Shown: positions 38,824 through 45,745 of the stretch, in pieces | How positions within the stretch are numbered: position 1 is the first letter of the stretch | Layout: each line of letters starts with the position of its first letter | DNA from: Accumulibacter sp. | Lineage (GTDB): Bacteria; Pseudomonadota; Gammaproteobacteria; Burkholderiales; Rhodocyclaceae | Assembly (NCBI RefSeq): GCF_036625195.1 | Contig: NZ_JAZKUG010000001.1 | Location: forward strand, 4,464,001 to 4,528,000 | Direction: 5' to 3' | DNA: 64,000 nt | Position numbers and translations under genes: made by a program | The notes under the pieces: generated by a model | Told to the model about the DNA's origin: nothing | Seen by the model: the letters and a program-made list of their open reading frames with translations, nothing else | The model's database searches: none

Positions 38824-39151
38824 ACGGTCTGCCTAGCGGATGCGCGACGCGTGGCAGCAGCTCCCCCATTACCCGCTCCGCAGCGGCGAAGGAGGTTGCA
38901 CGCGCGCCGCTCGCGCGAGTCGGTAGAATGGTCTGGTACAGGCAGCGATGGCAATCGCGAGGACCAACGCATCATCCCCGAGCCTCCGACATCGCCCGCG
39001 CTCAAATCCTCGGCCCGGTAGAGGATTCGCGCGGTTGCCCTGACTTCTTTCCCGACGGCAGCCGAAGGCAAGCAAATGCTGCTATATTCGCGGGATTTGG
39101 TCGCATCGGTGACCGGCATCGTTTTGTTGTCGCAGTCGGCGAGCCGGACGA
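38824..39151. other. Intergenic region upstream of the export lipoprotein
   Basis: There is no convincing gene. The frame starting at 38928 has Arg/Ser-rich composition of a shadow and runs into the next gene out of phase. TAGAAT (38934) and TATATT (about 39093) are possible -10 boxes without good -35 partners. Confidence 0.4.
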
Positions 39152-40363
39152 ATGGCGATTGGTGAGGAAAAGCTTTTGGCCACAACTATTTCTTTCAGAG
39201 GTTGGCGAGTGCAGGCCATGGTGTTGGCGATTGCTGCGACACTCCTTGCCGGCTGTTCGACCTTCCCAGAGTGGATCCCGTCGGCCGGACCGAGCCGCCA
39301 GCAGGTGCTCGAGGTGCCGGAAACGCAGCAGGATTCCCTGATTCAGGTCGTCAGCGTCAGCGATCGCGTTGCCCGGCGGCTCCTCGCGAACCAACAGCAG
39401 CAGCTGTTTTCCCAAGTTCTGGCGAGCAAGGCGCCATTCAGTTACACGATCGGTCCGGGCGATGTCCTCGAGGTGTCGATCTGGGAAGCGCCTCCAGCCG
39501 TCCTCTTCGGCGCCCCGCTGCTCGATCCGCGCTCGGGTGTCGCCGCTGCCAGGTCGACCGCGTTCCCCGAGCAGATGGTCAGCAGCGAGGGAACGCTCAG
39601 CGTTCCCTTTGCCGGATCGCTGCAGGTGGCCGGCAAGACACCGCAGCAGGTCGAGAACGAGATCGTTCGCCGTCTCGGCGGCAAGGCCAATCAGCCACAG
39701 GCGCTGGTGCGGGTCATACGCAACGCGACCTCGAACGTGACCATCGTCGGCGAAGTGGCCTCGAGCACACGCATGCCGCTGACTGCGCGCGGCGAGCGAC
39801 TGCTCGACGCGCTCGCCGCTGCTGGCGGCGTCCGCCAGCCAGTCGGCAAGATCACGCTGCAACTGACGCGCGGTGAGCAGGTGCATTCCCTCGCGCTGGA
39901 CACGATCATTCGCGACCCGCGGCAGAACATCCCCCTGCAGCCCGGCGACGTCGTCACTGCGCTGTTCCAGCCACTGAGCTTCACCGTTCTCGGCGCAACC
40001 GCTAAGAACGAGGAGCTCAACTTCGAGGCTCAGGGAATCACGCTGGCCCAGGCACTGGCGCGTGCTGGCGGCGTCCAGGACCGTCTCGCCGATGCCCGCG
40101 CTGTCTTCATCTTCCGCTTCGAGGACCCGGCAGTGCTCGAGCTGCCTGTCCCACCGCGGACAACGCCAGAAGGCAAGGTGCCTGTCGTCTACGAAGTCAA
40201 TCTAAAGAACCCGCAAACCTTCTTCGTCGCCCAAGGGTTCCCGGTACTGAACAAGGACGTTCTCTACGTGGCCAACGCTCCGGGAGCCGAGCTGCAGAAG
40301 TTCCTCTCAATCATCATGCCGGCCGCATACTCCGTACTCAACACCTACAACGTGACGAAGTGA
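39152..40363 (+). CDS. Polysaccharide export lipoprotein (Wza/EpsE-like)
   Basis: This protein of 403 residues has a lipoprotein signal VLAIAATLLAGC; an internal ATG at 39218 would give a more standard signal peptide. The Poly_export domain begins FSYTIGPGDVLEVSIWEAP, then SLBB-type beta-grasp repeats (NVTIVGEV..., FTVLGATAKNEELNFEAQGITLAQALARAGGVQD). The family forms the outer-membrane channel for capsule or exopolysaccharide. The C-terminal amphipathic helix is short (FLSIIMPAAYSVLNTYNVTK). A glycosyltransferase follows 106 bp later, but no Wzc, flippase or polymerase is present, so this is a partial or satellite EPS locus. Confidence 0.9.
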   Translation: MAIGEEKLLATTISFRGWRVQAMVLAIAATLLAGCSTFPEWIPSAGPSRQQVLEVPETQQDSLIQVVSVSDRVARRLLANQQQQLFSQVLASKAPFSYTIGPGDVLEVSIWEAPPAVLFGAPLLDPRSGVAAARSTAFPEQMVSSEGTLSVPFAGSLQVAGKTPQQVENEIVRRLGGKANQPQALVRVIRNATSNVTIVGEVASSTRMPLTARGERLLDALAAAGGVRQPVGKITLQLTRGEQVHSLALDTIIRDPRQNIPLQPGDVVTALFQPLSFTVLGATAKNEELNFEAQGITLAQALARAGGVQDRLADARAVFIFRFEDPAVLELPVPPRTTPEGKVPVVYEVNLKNPQTFFVAQGFPVLNKDVLYVANAPGAELQKFLSIIMPAAYSVLNTYNVTK

Positions 40364-40469
40364 CGGACCGCAGCACCAGTGGTGGCCGGCGGCGACGCCC
40401 GGCGGCAACCCGTCGTCGACAGGCAACCGCTCGCCTCCGACCGAACGCGATTGCCACAGCGAGCGGTGC

Positions 40470-41645
40470 ATGAAGGCGACACTGCTCGACGTCAGCCGCC
40501 TTCTTGACCGGCGGCTGCGCAGGCGCCTGCCCACCGGCATCGACCGCGTCGGCATGGAGTACGTCAGGCACTTCGGCCCACAGTCCACGGCACTTGTGCA
40601 CGCTGCCGGACAATGGATCGAACTGTCAGCGAGAGACTCGGCGCGGTTGTTTGCCGGCCTCCTCTCGGAACCGAGCGACTCGCGACGCTTCAACACGATG
40701 ATCGCGTGGCTGGTGGCCAAGGCGCTGCCGCGCAGCATCGGCGCCCGCTTCGCATCACGCCGCTTGCTCCTCAATACCGGGCACAGCGGCCTGGAGCAAC
40801 CCGGCTACGCGCACTCGCTGCGCCGCTCGGCGTTGCGACCCGTCTTCTTCGTGCACGACCTCATTCCGTTGAGCTACCCCGAGTATTGCCGTCCGGGCGA
40901 GTCCACGCGCCACCGCATTCGTATGCAGACGGTGCTGACGACCGCGAGGGGGATCATTGTCAACTCGCAGGCGACGCTCGAAGCGATGCAGGAGTACGCG
41001 GCCGAGGAGCAACAGCCGATGCCGCCGGCGGCCGTTGCGCCGCTGGCGCCGCCGCAGTGGCCCTTGGCCGGCACCGAGCCGCCCCTGCAAGCACCGTATT
41101 TCATCATGCTGGGCACGATCGAACCGCGCAAGAACCACTGGCTGATCCTGCACGTCTGGCGACAACTGATCGCACGCTTGGGCGCGGCAGCGCCGCGCCT
41201 CCTCGTCGTCGGACAGCACGGTTGGGAGTGCGAGAATGTCGTCGACATGCTCGAGCGCTGTGCAGTCCTGAAAGGCTTCGTCTTCGAGCGATCCCGCTGC
41301 TCCGATGCCGAACTCGCAACCTGCATGCAGCATGCGCAGGCCCTGCTCTTCCCCTCGTTCGCCGAAGGCTATGGAATGCCACTCGTCGAGGCGTTGGCTC
41401 TTGGCCTGCCAGTGATCGCGAGTGACCTCCCCGCCTTCCGTGAAGTGGGCGGGACCGTTCCGGAGTACCTCGATCCCCTCGATGGCCGGCGTTGGGCCGA
41501 CCTGATCGTGGACTACGCGTCGCCCGAGAGCCCATGCCGCCGCGCTCAAGTGCAGCGGCTCGCAGGCTTCGCTGCACCGACGTGGCCGGCGCACTTCGCG
41601 CAGGTGGAAGCCTTGCTCGATCACCTCGACGCGACAGACGACTGA
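40470..41645 (+). CDS. GT4-type glycosyltransferase
   Basis: This protein of 391 residues has a GT-B fold. The C-terminal nucleotide-sugar domain shows MLGTIEPRKNHWLIL, LVVGQHGWE, and the retaining-enzyme motif SFAEGYGMPLVEALALGLPVIASD with its E-x7-E. The N-terminal MKATLLDVSRLLDRRLRRRLPTGIDRVGMEYV is seen in mannosyl/rhamnosyltransferases of exopolysaccharide loci. Donor and acceptor are unknown. It lies downstream of the export lipoprotein on the same strand and probably belongs to the same pathway. Confidence 0.88.
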   Translation: MKATLLDVSRLLDRRLRRRLPTGIDRVGMEYVRHFGPQSTALVHAAGQWIELSARDSARLFAGLLSEPSDSRRFNTMIAWLVAKALPRSIGARFASRRLLLNTGHSGLEQPGYAHSLRRSALRPVFFVHDLIPLSYPEYCRPGESTRHRIRMQTVLTTARGIIVNSQATLEAMQEYAAEEQQPMPPAAVAPLAPPQWPLAGTEPPLQAPYFIMLGTIEPRKNHWLILHVWRQLIARLGAAAPRLLVVGQHGWECENVVDMLERCAVLKGFVFERSRCSDAELATCMQHAQALLFPSFAEGYGMPLVEALALGLPVIASDLPAFREVGGTVPEYLDPLDGRRWADLIVDYASPESPCRRAQVQRLAGFAAPTWPAHFAQVEALLDHLDATDD

Positions 41646-41727
41646 TCCACCTGCAACGTCATCGCTGACGGTTTCCCTTTCCGGAGAAAGCGTGTCACGG
41701 CGGCATCACGGACAAGTCACCAGACGA

Positions 41728-42606
41728 TCAACCAGGGTGCGGCGTGCTCGCCCTCGACGATGCCACGCCTACACCCGCTGGGCGCAGGACGAGTTCGGCG
41801 ATCAGCGGCGCGTGGTCGGAGCAGCGTGCCCAGGCGATCCCCTTGGGAACGTGCATTTCGAGCACCTGAAAACCGCGCACGTAGATGCGGTCCAGCGTCA
41901 GCCAGGGAGCAAAGCTGGGAAAGGTGCGGGTAACCTCCGCCGGCGTGGTGCGGCGGCGCCACGGCAACAGCCAGTCGAGCAGGCGACGGTCGTGCCGCTC
42001 AACAGGCGAAGCCACCGTCACTTCGTCGACGCCAAGCCGCTCGCGCAGCAGGCGATCGACCCGCTGCTGCCAGTCGTTGAAGTCGCCGGCAATGATCAGC
42101 GGTGCCCTGGCGGGTACCTCGCGGTGAACGAAATCGGCGAGGAAGCTCGCCTGGCGCAGGCGGCTGCGCTTGATCAGCCCGAAGTGCACGCAGATCAGGT
42201 GCACTTCCTTGCCCCGCCCGCGCCCAAGGCGGATCACCGCATGCAGCAGTCCTCGTTTCTCGAGCAGGTGGTCCGAGATGTCGTGGTTGGTGTGGGCGAC
42301 GATGCGGTGGCGCGAGAGGATCGCGTTCCCGTGATGCCCATGCGGATAGGCCGCATTCATCCCATAGGCGCGGTGCGCATAGGCGCCCGTGGCGAGAAAA
42401 TCGAGCTGTGTTCCGGACGACGGGTAGCCCGGCTGGCGAGCGAGCCGCTCGTTGCGATCCTGCACCTCCTGCAGGAAGACGATGTCGGCGTCGATCGCAT
42501 CGAGCGCCAGGCGGACATCGTGTATTCGCGGCCGACCACGGATTCCGGTGACGCCCTTGTGGATGTTGTAGGTCGCCACCCTGAGCCTCACGAGCGTCTC
42601 CGGCAT
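41728..42606 (-). CDS. Endonuclease/exonuclease/phosphatase (EEP) family protein
   Basis: The 292 residues carry all EEP hallmarks: YNIHKG (Asn/His), FLQEV (metal Glu), AGDFNDW (Asp/Asn) and CSDHAPLIAEL (catalytic Asp-His). No signal peptide is seen, so it is likely cytoplasmic. Members act on DNA, RNA, phosphoinositides or other phosphodiesters, and the substrate here is unknown. It is the last gene of the minus-strand run after the MarR, SRPBCC and lipoprotein genes, 19 bp after the latter. Confidence 0.88.
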   Translation of the reverse strand: MPETLVRLRVATYNIHKGVTGIRGRPRIHDVRLALDAIDADIVFLQEVQDRNERLARQPGYPSSGTQLDFLATGAYAHRAYGMNAAYPHGHHGNAILSRHRIVAHTNHDISDHLLEKRGLLHAVIRLGRGRGKEVHLICVHFGLIKRSRLRQASFLADFVHREVPARAPLIIAGDFNDWQQRVDRLLRERLGVDEVTVASPVERHDRRLLDWLLPWRRRTTPAEVTRTFPSFAPWLTLDRIYVRGFQVLEMHVPKGIAWARCSDHAPLIAELVLRPAGVGVASSRASTPHPG

Positions 42607-42625
42607 CGTCCCTCCTCAAGCGGCA

Positions 42626-44083
42626 TCATGGCAGGCGCTCGAAATAGCGGTCCAGAAGCAGCGGATCATCGAAGTGGCGCCGGCCGACGAAGGCAGTGGC
42701 GTGCCGTCCCCATTGCCGCATCTGGCCGGCACTGCGCACGCCCATCGGCCAGAACACGAAACGCTCCAGTCTTTCGCTACCGGGAAGCAGTCCGTCGGCG
42801 GCAAAAATGCTGCGCCGGCCGCCACCCGGAAACGCCAGCGAGCGCAGTTCATCGTCGTCGCGCAGAGCGAGCCGTATTCCCGCTGCCGCGGCAGCCGCCT
42901 CGACAAGGACCTGCTGCAGATGATGCGTGCCGGCGGCGATCCTGAGGACGATCCGCTGCTCGGCCCGCGGCGCCAACAGCGCCTGGGGCACGAACAGGCC
43001 CTCGTCGATGCCGGCTGGCCGCGCCCTGGCGCGCACCCGCTCTCCCGGGACGAACAGGTGGTAGCAGCCGCATGGGTGTATCGTGTCGTAGATCAGGGGA
43101 CTGCCATCCTCGGCCAGGGTGACGCGCCAGAGCAGACCGTCGAAGCGCCCTGCCAGCAGATCCGGCGCCCGGTCTGGCGGGCGCCCGGGAAACCACGCAG
43201 TGTAACTCAGCTGCAACAGCCAGCGGTCGGCCATTTGCGCGTAGCCGCTGCGGACGTAGAGCACCGGTTCCGCAACAGCGACCACCAGCCGTTGGCCGTC
43301 GGCATCATCGGGCTGCCAGACCAGGGCTCCGGGTCGGTCGTCGTCACCGGCAGTCTCGATCTCGAGTCGGGGCGCGTGCCGGACCACGAGTTCGGCAAGT
43401 TCGGATCCGGCGACGCTGGGCAGACCAAGCGCCGACAGATCCCTGACCAGCGGCAGACCCTCCGGCTGGCCGTCGGCAACGTAGCGCAGCCGCCGTGCGC
43501 CAGTCGTCGTTTCGGCTGCCTGCGCGGCGAAAATGACCAGCGTCTCCTTCTGCCAACGTTCGATGCCAGCGGCGAAGAGGTAGCGCGTCAGCGGATAGAG
43601 GCCCAGGACGCGCAGCGTCGTCGAATAGTCGTCGGGGACCACGGCCGCCGCTCGTACCTTCGCCAGTTCCGCCTGGTCGGCGAGGCCCAGCGTCTCCCGA
43701 CACGCAGCCAGTTCGTCGTCGCTGGCGGTCGTCGGGGTACTGTTCGCCAGTTCGATCGCGCGGTCGTCGGCGTCACGCTGTGCCAGCGCCCGATACCATT
43801 GCGCCGCAAGCGGATCGCCCGATGGCACCGGCGCTGCAGCAGCCAGCCGGGCCAATACACGGTCCACCCGCAGATGGGGAAAGCCGGGCACCCGTGGCGA
43901 TTGCGCATCACGCGTACCTTCCGCGTCGATGCGGCGGTCGATAGCCGCAAACAGGCGCGCGCAATCGCCGACGGCATCAGCTTGGAGGCGGCGCTGCACT
44001 GCCGGATCGTCGGCATGCGGATCGAGTCCGGCACAACCGATCAGCATGCAGCAGGCGGCCACGAGCAACGGCCTGTGGCTCAT
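42626..44083 (-). CDS. Large lipoprotein of unknown function
   Basis: This 485-residue protein is not one I recognise. A lipoprotein signal (LLVAACCMLIGC) leads into a long soluble domain with motifs such as VYRALAQRDADDRAIELAN-type helices and YDTIHPCGCYHLFVPGERV. The latter includes the Cys-Gly-Cys-Tyr-His cluster, a possible metal or redox site. The C-terminus has GGGRRSIFAADGLLPGSERLERFVFWPMGVRSAGQMRQWGRHATAFVG, suggesting a compact globular end. The start overlaps the SRPBCC stop (ATGA). It is probably anchored in the outer membrane facing the periplasm. Confidence 0.7.
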   Translation of the reverse strand: MSHRPLLVAACCMLIGCAGLDPHADDPAVQRRLQADAVGDCARLFAAIDRRIDAEGTRDAQSPRVPGFPHLRVDRVLARLAAAAPVPSGDPLAAQWYRALAQRDADDRAIELANSTPTTASDDELAACRETLGLADQAELAKVRAAAVVPDDYSTTLRVLGLYPLTRYLFAAGIERWQKETLVIFAAQAAETTTGARRLRYVADGQPEGLPLVRDLSALGLPSVAGSELAELVVRHAPRLEIETAGDDDRPGALVWQPDDADGQRLVVAVAEPVLYVRSGYAQMADRWLLQLSYTAWFPGRPPDRAPDLLAGRFDGLLWRVTLAEDGSPLIYDTIHPCGCYHLFVPGERVRARARPAGIDEGLFVPQALLAPRAEQRIVLRIAAGTHHLQQVLVEAAAAAAGIRLALRDDDELRSLAFPGGGRRSIFAADGLLPGSERLERFVFWPMGVRSAGQMRQWGRHATAFVGRRHFDDPLLLDRYFERLP

Positions 44084-44742
44084 CCGGGCTGCTCAGGTCC
44101 CGCGAGTGCCTGCTGCCGGCGCTCGATCTCACGCAGCATGGCCTCGAACTGGGCGCGCATCGTCTGCCGCACCGCGGCGACCCCGAAAAACGGACCGAGC
44201 AGTGGCGCGAGCGGCGTGGACAGCTCGAACCGTGCATCGTAATCGAGCCGCACGACGCCAGGCGGCAGCCGCTCGTCTCCCTGGATGATCCGGTAGCGGC
44301 CAGTGAAGCTGCGCAAGGTCGATGCGTCGCCGGCTCCCGTCGCGGCCGTCGCCAGCTGCGCGATGACAGTCACATAGGGGAGGTGAAGGACGTCAAGACG
44401 CACATGCACCGGCAACTCGAAGAAGAGGACCCTGAAGATCCCTGCCTGCTCGAGGAGCAGGCGGTTGCCCGCGCGTTCGAGCACGCGCGCGCGCCGGACG
44501 CCGGGGACGAACTCGCCCAGATGCTCGTAATCGGTCAGCGTGTCCCAGACGATTCGCTGCCCGGCGGCCAGCTGCGCGCTGGCATGGACGCTGTACACCT
44601 CGGCGTCACGTCGTACCTCGACCTGCGCCGCCGCTCCTCCCGCGGCGAGGGCGGCGAAGCTACAGGCCAGCGAAGCGATGCCGGCAAGAGCTGTCGCCGG
44701 CAATCGCCACCAGGAATGCTGTCGCGCTGCCAGCCCGCTCAT
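44080..44742 (-). CDS. Exported SRPBCC (START/polyketide cyclase-like) protein
   Basis: The 220 residues from the ATG at 44742 comprise a signal peptide or TM anchor (LPATALAGIASLACSFAALAAGGAAA) and an SRPBCC fold (YSVHASAQLAAGQRIVWDTLTDYEHLGEFVPGVRRARVLER... ARFELSTPLAPLLGPFFG). This fold forms a deep hydrophobic ligand cavity and would bind lipid or another hydrophobe in the periplasm. The start overlaps the MarR stop and the stop overlaps the lipoprotein start, both by 4 bp. Confidence 0.85.
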   Translation of the reverse strand: MSGLAARQHSWWRLPATALAGIASLACSFAALAAGGAAAQVEVRRDAEVYSVHASAQLAAGQRIVWDTLTDYEHLGEFVPGVRRARVLERAGNRLLLEQAGIFRVLFFELPVHVRLDVLHLPYVTVIAQLATAATGAGDASTLRSFTGRYRIIQGDERLPPGVVRLDYDARFELSTPLAPLLGPFFGVAAVRQTMRAQFEAMLREIERRQQALAGPEQPG

Positions 44743-45329
44743 GGGGTACGGGTAGGCGCCGGCGGGGTCGGCCGATCCGCCCGCGGGTCGCTCCACTCAC
44801 GACAAATCCGGATCGTCTGGTCGACTGCCAGCGTTTCGCCGGTGAGGCCGCAGCGATGGATCCCCCTTTCCTCGAGGAAGTGCGCGCATTCGCGGCACTG
44901 TCCGAAAGCCTGGCGGTCGTTGAGTCGCTGCAGACTGCCGAGGACCGCGCGCAGTTGACTGGCGAGCTCGTCGAGGTCGACACCGCCGGCAGCAAGAAGC
45001 ACGTCCAAACGCTGTGGCCAGCTGCCTGCCAGCACCTCCTCGCCCGCAGCGGTCAGCTGCAGATGAACGCGCCGCCCATGGCGATCGTCATTGCTCCGGC
45101 TGATCAGCCCCTTGCGCTCGAGCATCGCCAAGGTCTGCGACACCGTGCCGCGGGTGATGCCGAGGTAGCTCGCGACGGCGATCGGGATGTTGCTGTAACG
45201 GTTCGCCTGCGCGAGGTAGCCGAGCACCTGCAGATGCACCGGTAACAGGCCATGGCGCGCGGCATCCTCGCGCACCAGTTGCTGCAGCAGCGCCGCCAGG
45301 CGCTCGAAGACGAAAACGCTCGGCTTCAT
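44739..45329 (-). CDS. MarR-family regulator with C-terminal cysteine cluster
   Basis: The 196 residues begin MKPSVFVFERLAALLQQLV at 45329; the frame is open to 45461. The winged helix (IAVASYLGITRGTVSQTLAMLERKGLISRSNDDRHGRRVHLQLTAAGEE) is classic MarR. An extra tail of about 55 residues carries C145-x2-C148, C160 and C176 in QCRECAHFLEERGIHRCGLTGE...ICREW, a four-Cys arrangement fit for an iron-sulphur cluster or zinc. Ordinary MarR proteins lack this, so redox or metal sensing is a reasonable inference. It heads the operon and is divergent from a CxxC protein, with a 19-bp palindrome between them as the likely operator. Confidence 0.88.
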   Translation of the reverse strand: MKPSVFVFERLAALLQQLVREDAARHGLLPVHLQVLGYLAQANRYSNIPIAVASYLGITRGTVSQTLAMLERKGLISRSNDDRHGRRVHLQLTAAGEEVLAGSWPQRLDVLLAAGGVDLDELASQLRAVLGSLQRLNDRQAFGQCRECAHFLEERGIHRCGLTGETLAVDQTIRICREWSDPRADRPTPPAPTRTP

Positions 45330-45394
45330 GGGCGTAATGTATCGCCTCGAATCATTGCTTGACAAGCACTTCGTGCCGGCATTAAGGTTCGCCA

Positions 45395-45413
45395 ATGCAT
45401 CGAGTCGATGCAT
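45395..45413. promoter_or_regulatory. 19-bp perfect palindrome, probable MarR operator
   Basis: ATGCATCGAGTCGATGCAT is a 9-bp inverted repeat around one base. It lies 65 bp from the marR start and 34 bp from the divergent thiol-protein start. A TTGACA -35 at 45359-45364 suggests the palindrome covers the start region of the rightward promoter. Confidence 0.7.
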
Positions 45414-45447
45414 GTGTCGGTCCAACATTCCTCCAGAGGAGAAAGCC

Positions 45448-45681
45448 ATGCGCCAAGCCATCTTCTACCATGCCGGCTGCCCGGTCTGCGCCACCGCCGA
45501 ACAGCAGTTCGCGCAAGCCCTTGATCCTGCCCGTTATGCAGTCGAGGTCGTACACCTCGGCCAGGATGCCCGCCGCGTTGCCGAAGCTGAAGGCTTCGGT
45601 GTGCAGTCGGTGCCAGCGCTGGTGATCGACGGGCAAGCCTTCCACATCAACTTCGGCGCCCCGCTCTCGGCCCTGAAATAG
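45448..45681 (+). CDS. Small glutaredoxin/thioredoxin-like protein
   Basis: This 77-residue protein has a thioredoxin-fold core: MRQAIFYHAGCPVCATAEQQF (active-site C-P-V-C at 11-14), a helix, then SVPALVIDGQAFHINFG with the cis-Pro in SVPALV. It is shorter than Grx1, like the small glutaredoxin-like proteins found beside MarR-type regulators. It probably reduces or relays disulfides in the cytoplasm. The start ATG at 45448 has AGAGGAGAAAG upstream. It is divergent from the Cys-tailed MarR gene and probably its target. Confidence 0.88.
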   Translation: MRQAIFYHAGCPVCATAEQQFAQALDPARYAVEVVHLGQDARRVAEAEGFGVQSVPALVIDGQAFHINFGAPLSALK

Positions 45682-45706
45682 GCGCTTGGCGCCGCACACC
45701 GCAACG

Positions 45707-45740
45707 GCCCCGGCAGGTGCGGCCTGGTTGCTGCCGGGGC
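45707..45740 (+). terminator. Hairpin after the thiol protein, abutting an IS insertion
   Basis: A perfect 10-bp stem (45707-45716 with 45731-45740) lies just past the stop codon. The IS4 target duplication begins at 45738, so the element inserted at the base of this stem. Any T-run that followed is now on the far side of the IS, where none is evident. Confidence 0.55.
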
Positions 45741-45745
45741 TAGCG

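Noticed and set aside
38928..39341. Plus-strand open frame before the export lipoprotein
   Set aside because: Cys/Arg/Ser-rich shadow overlapping the real gene in another frame.
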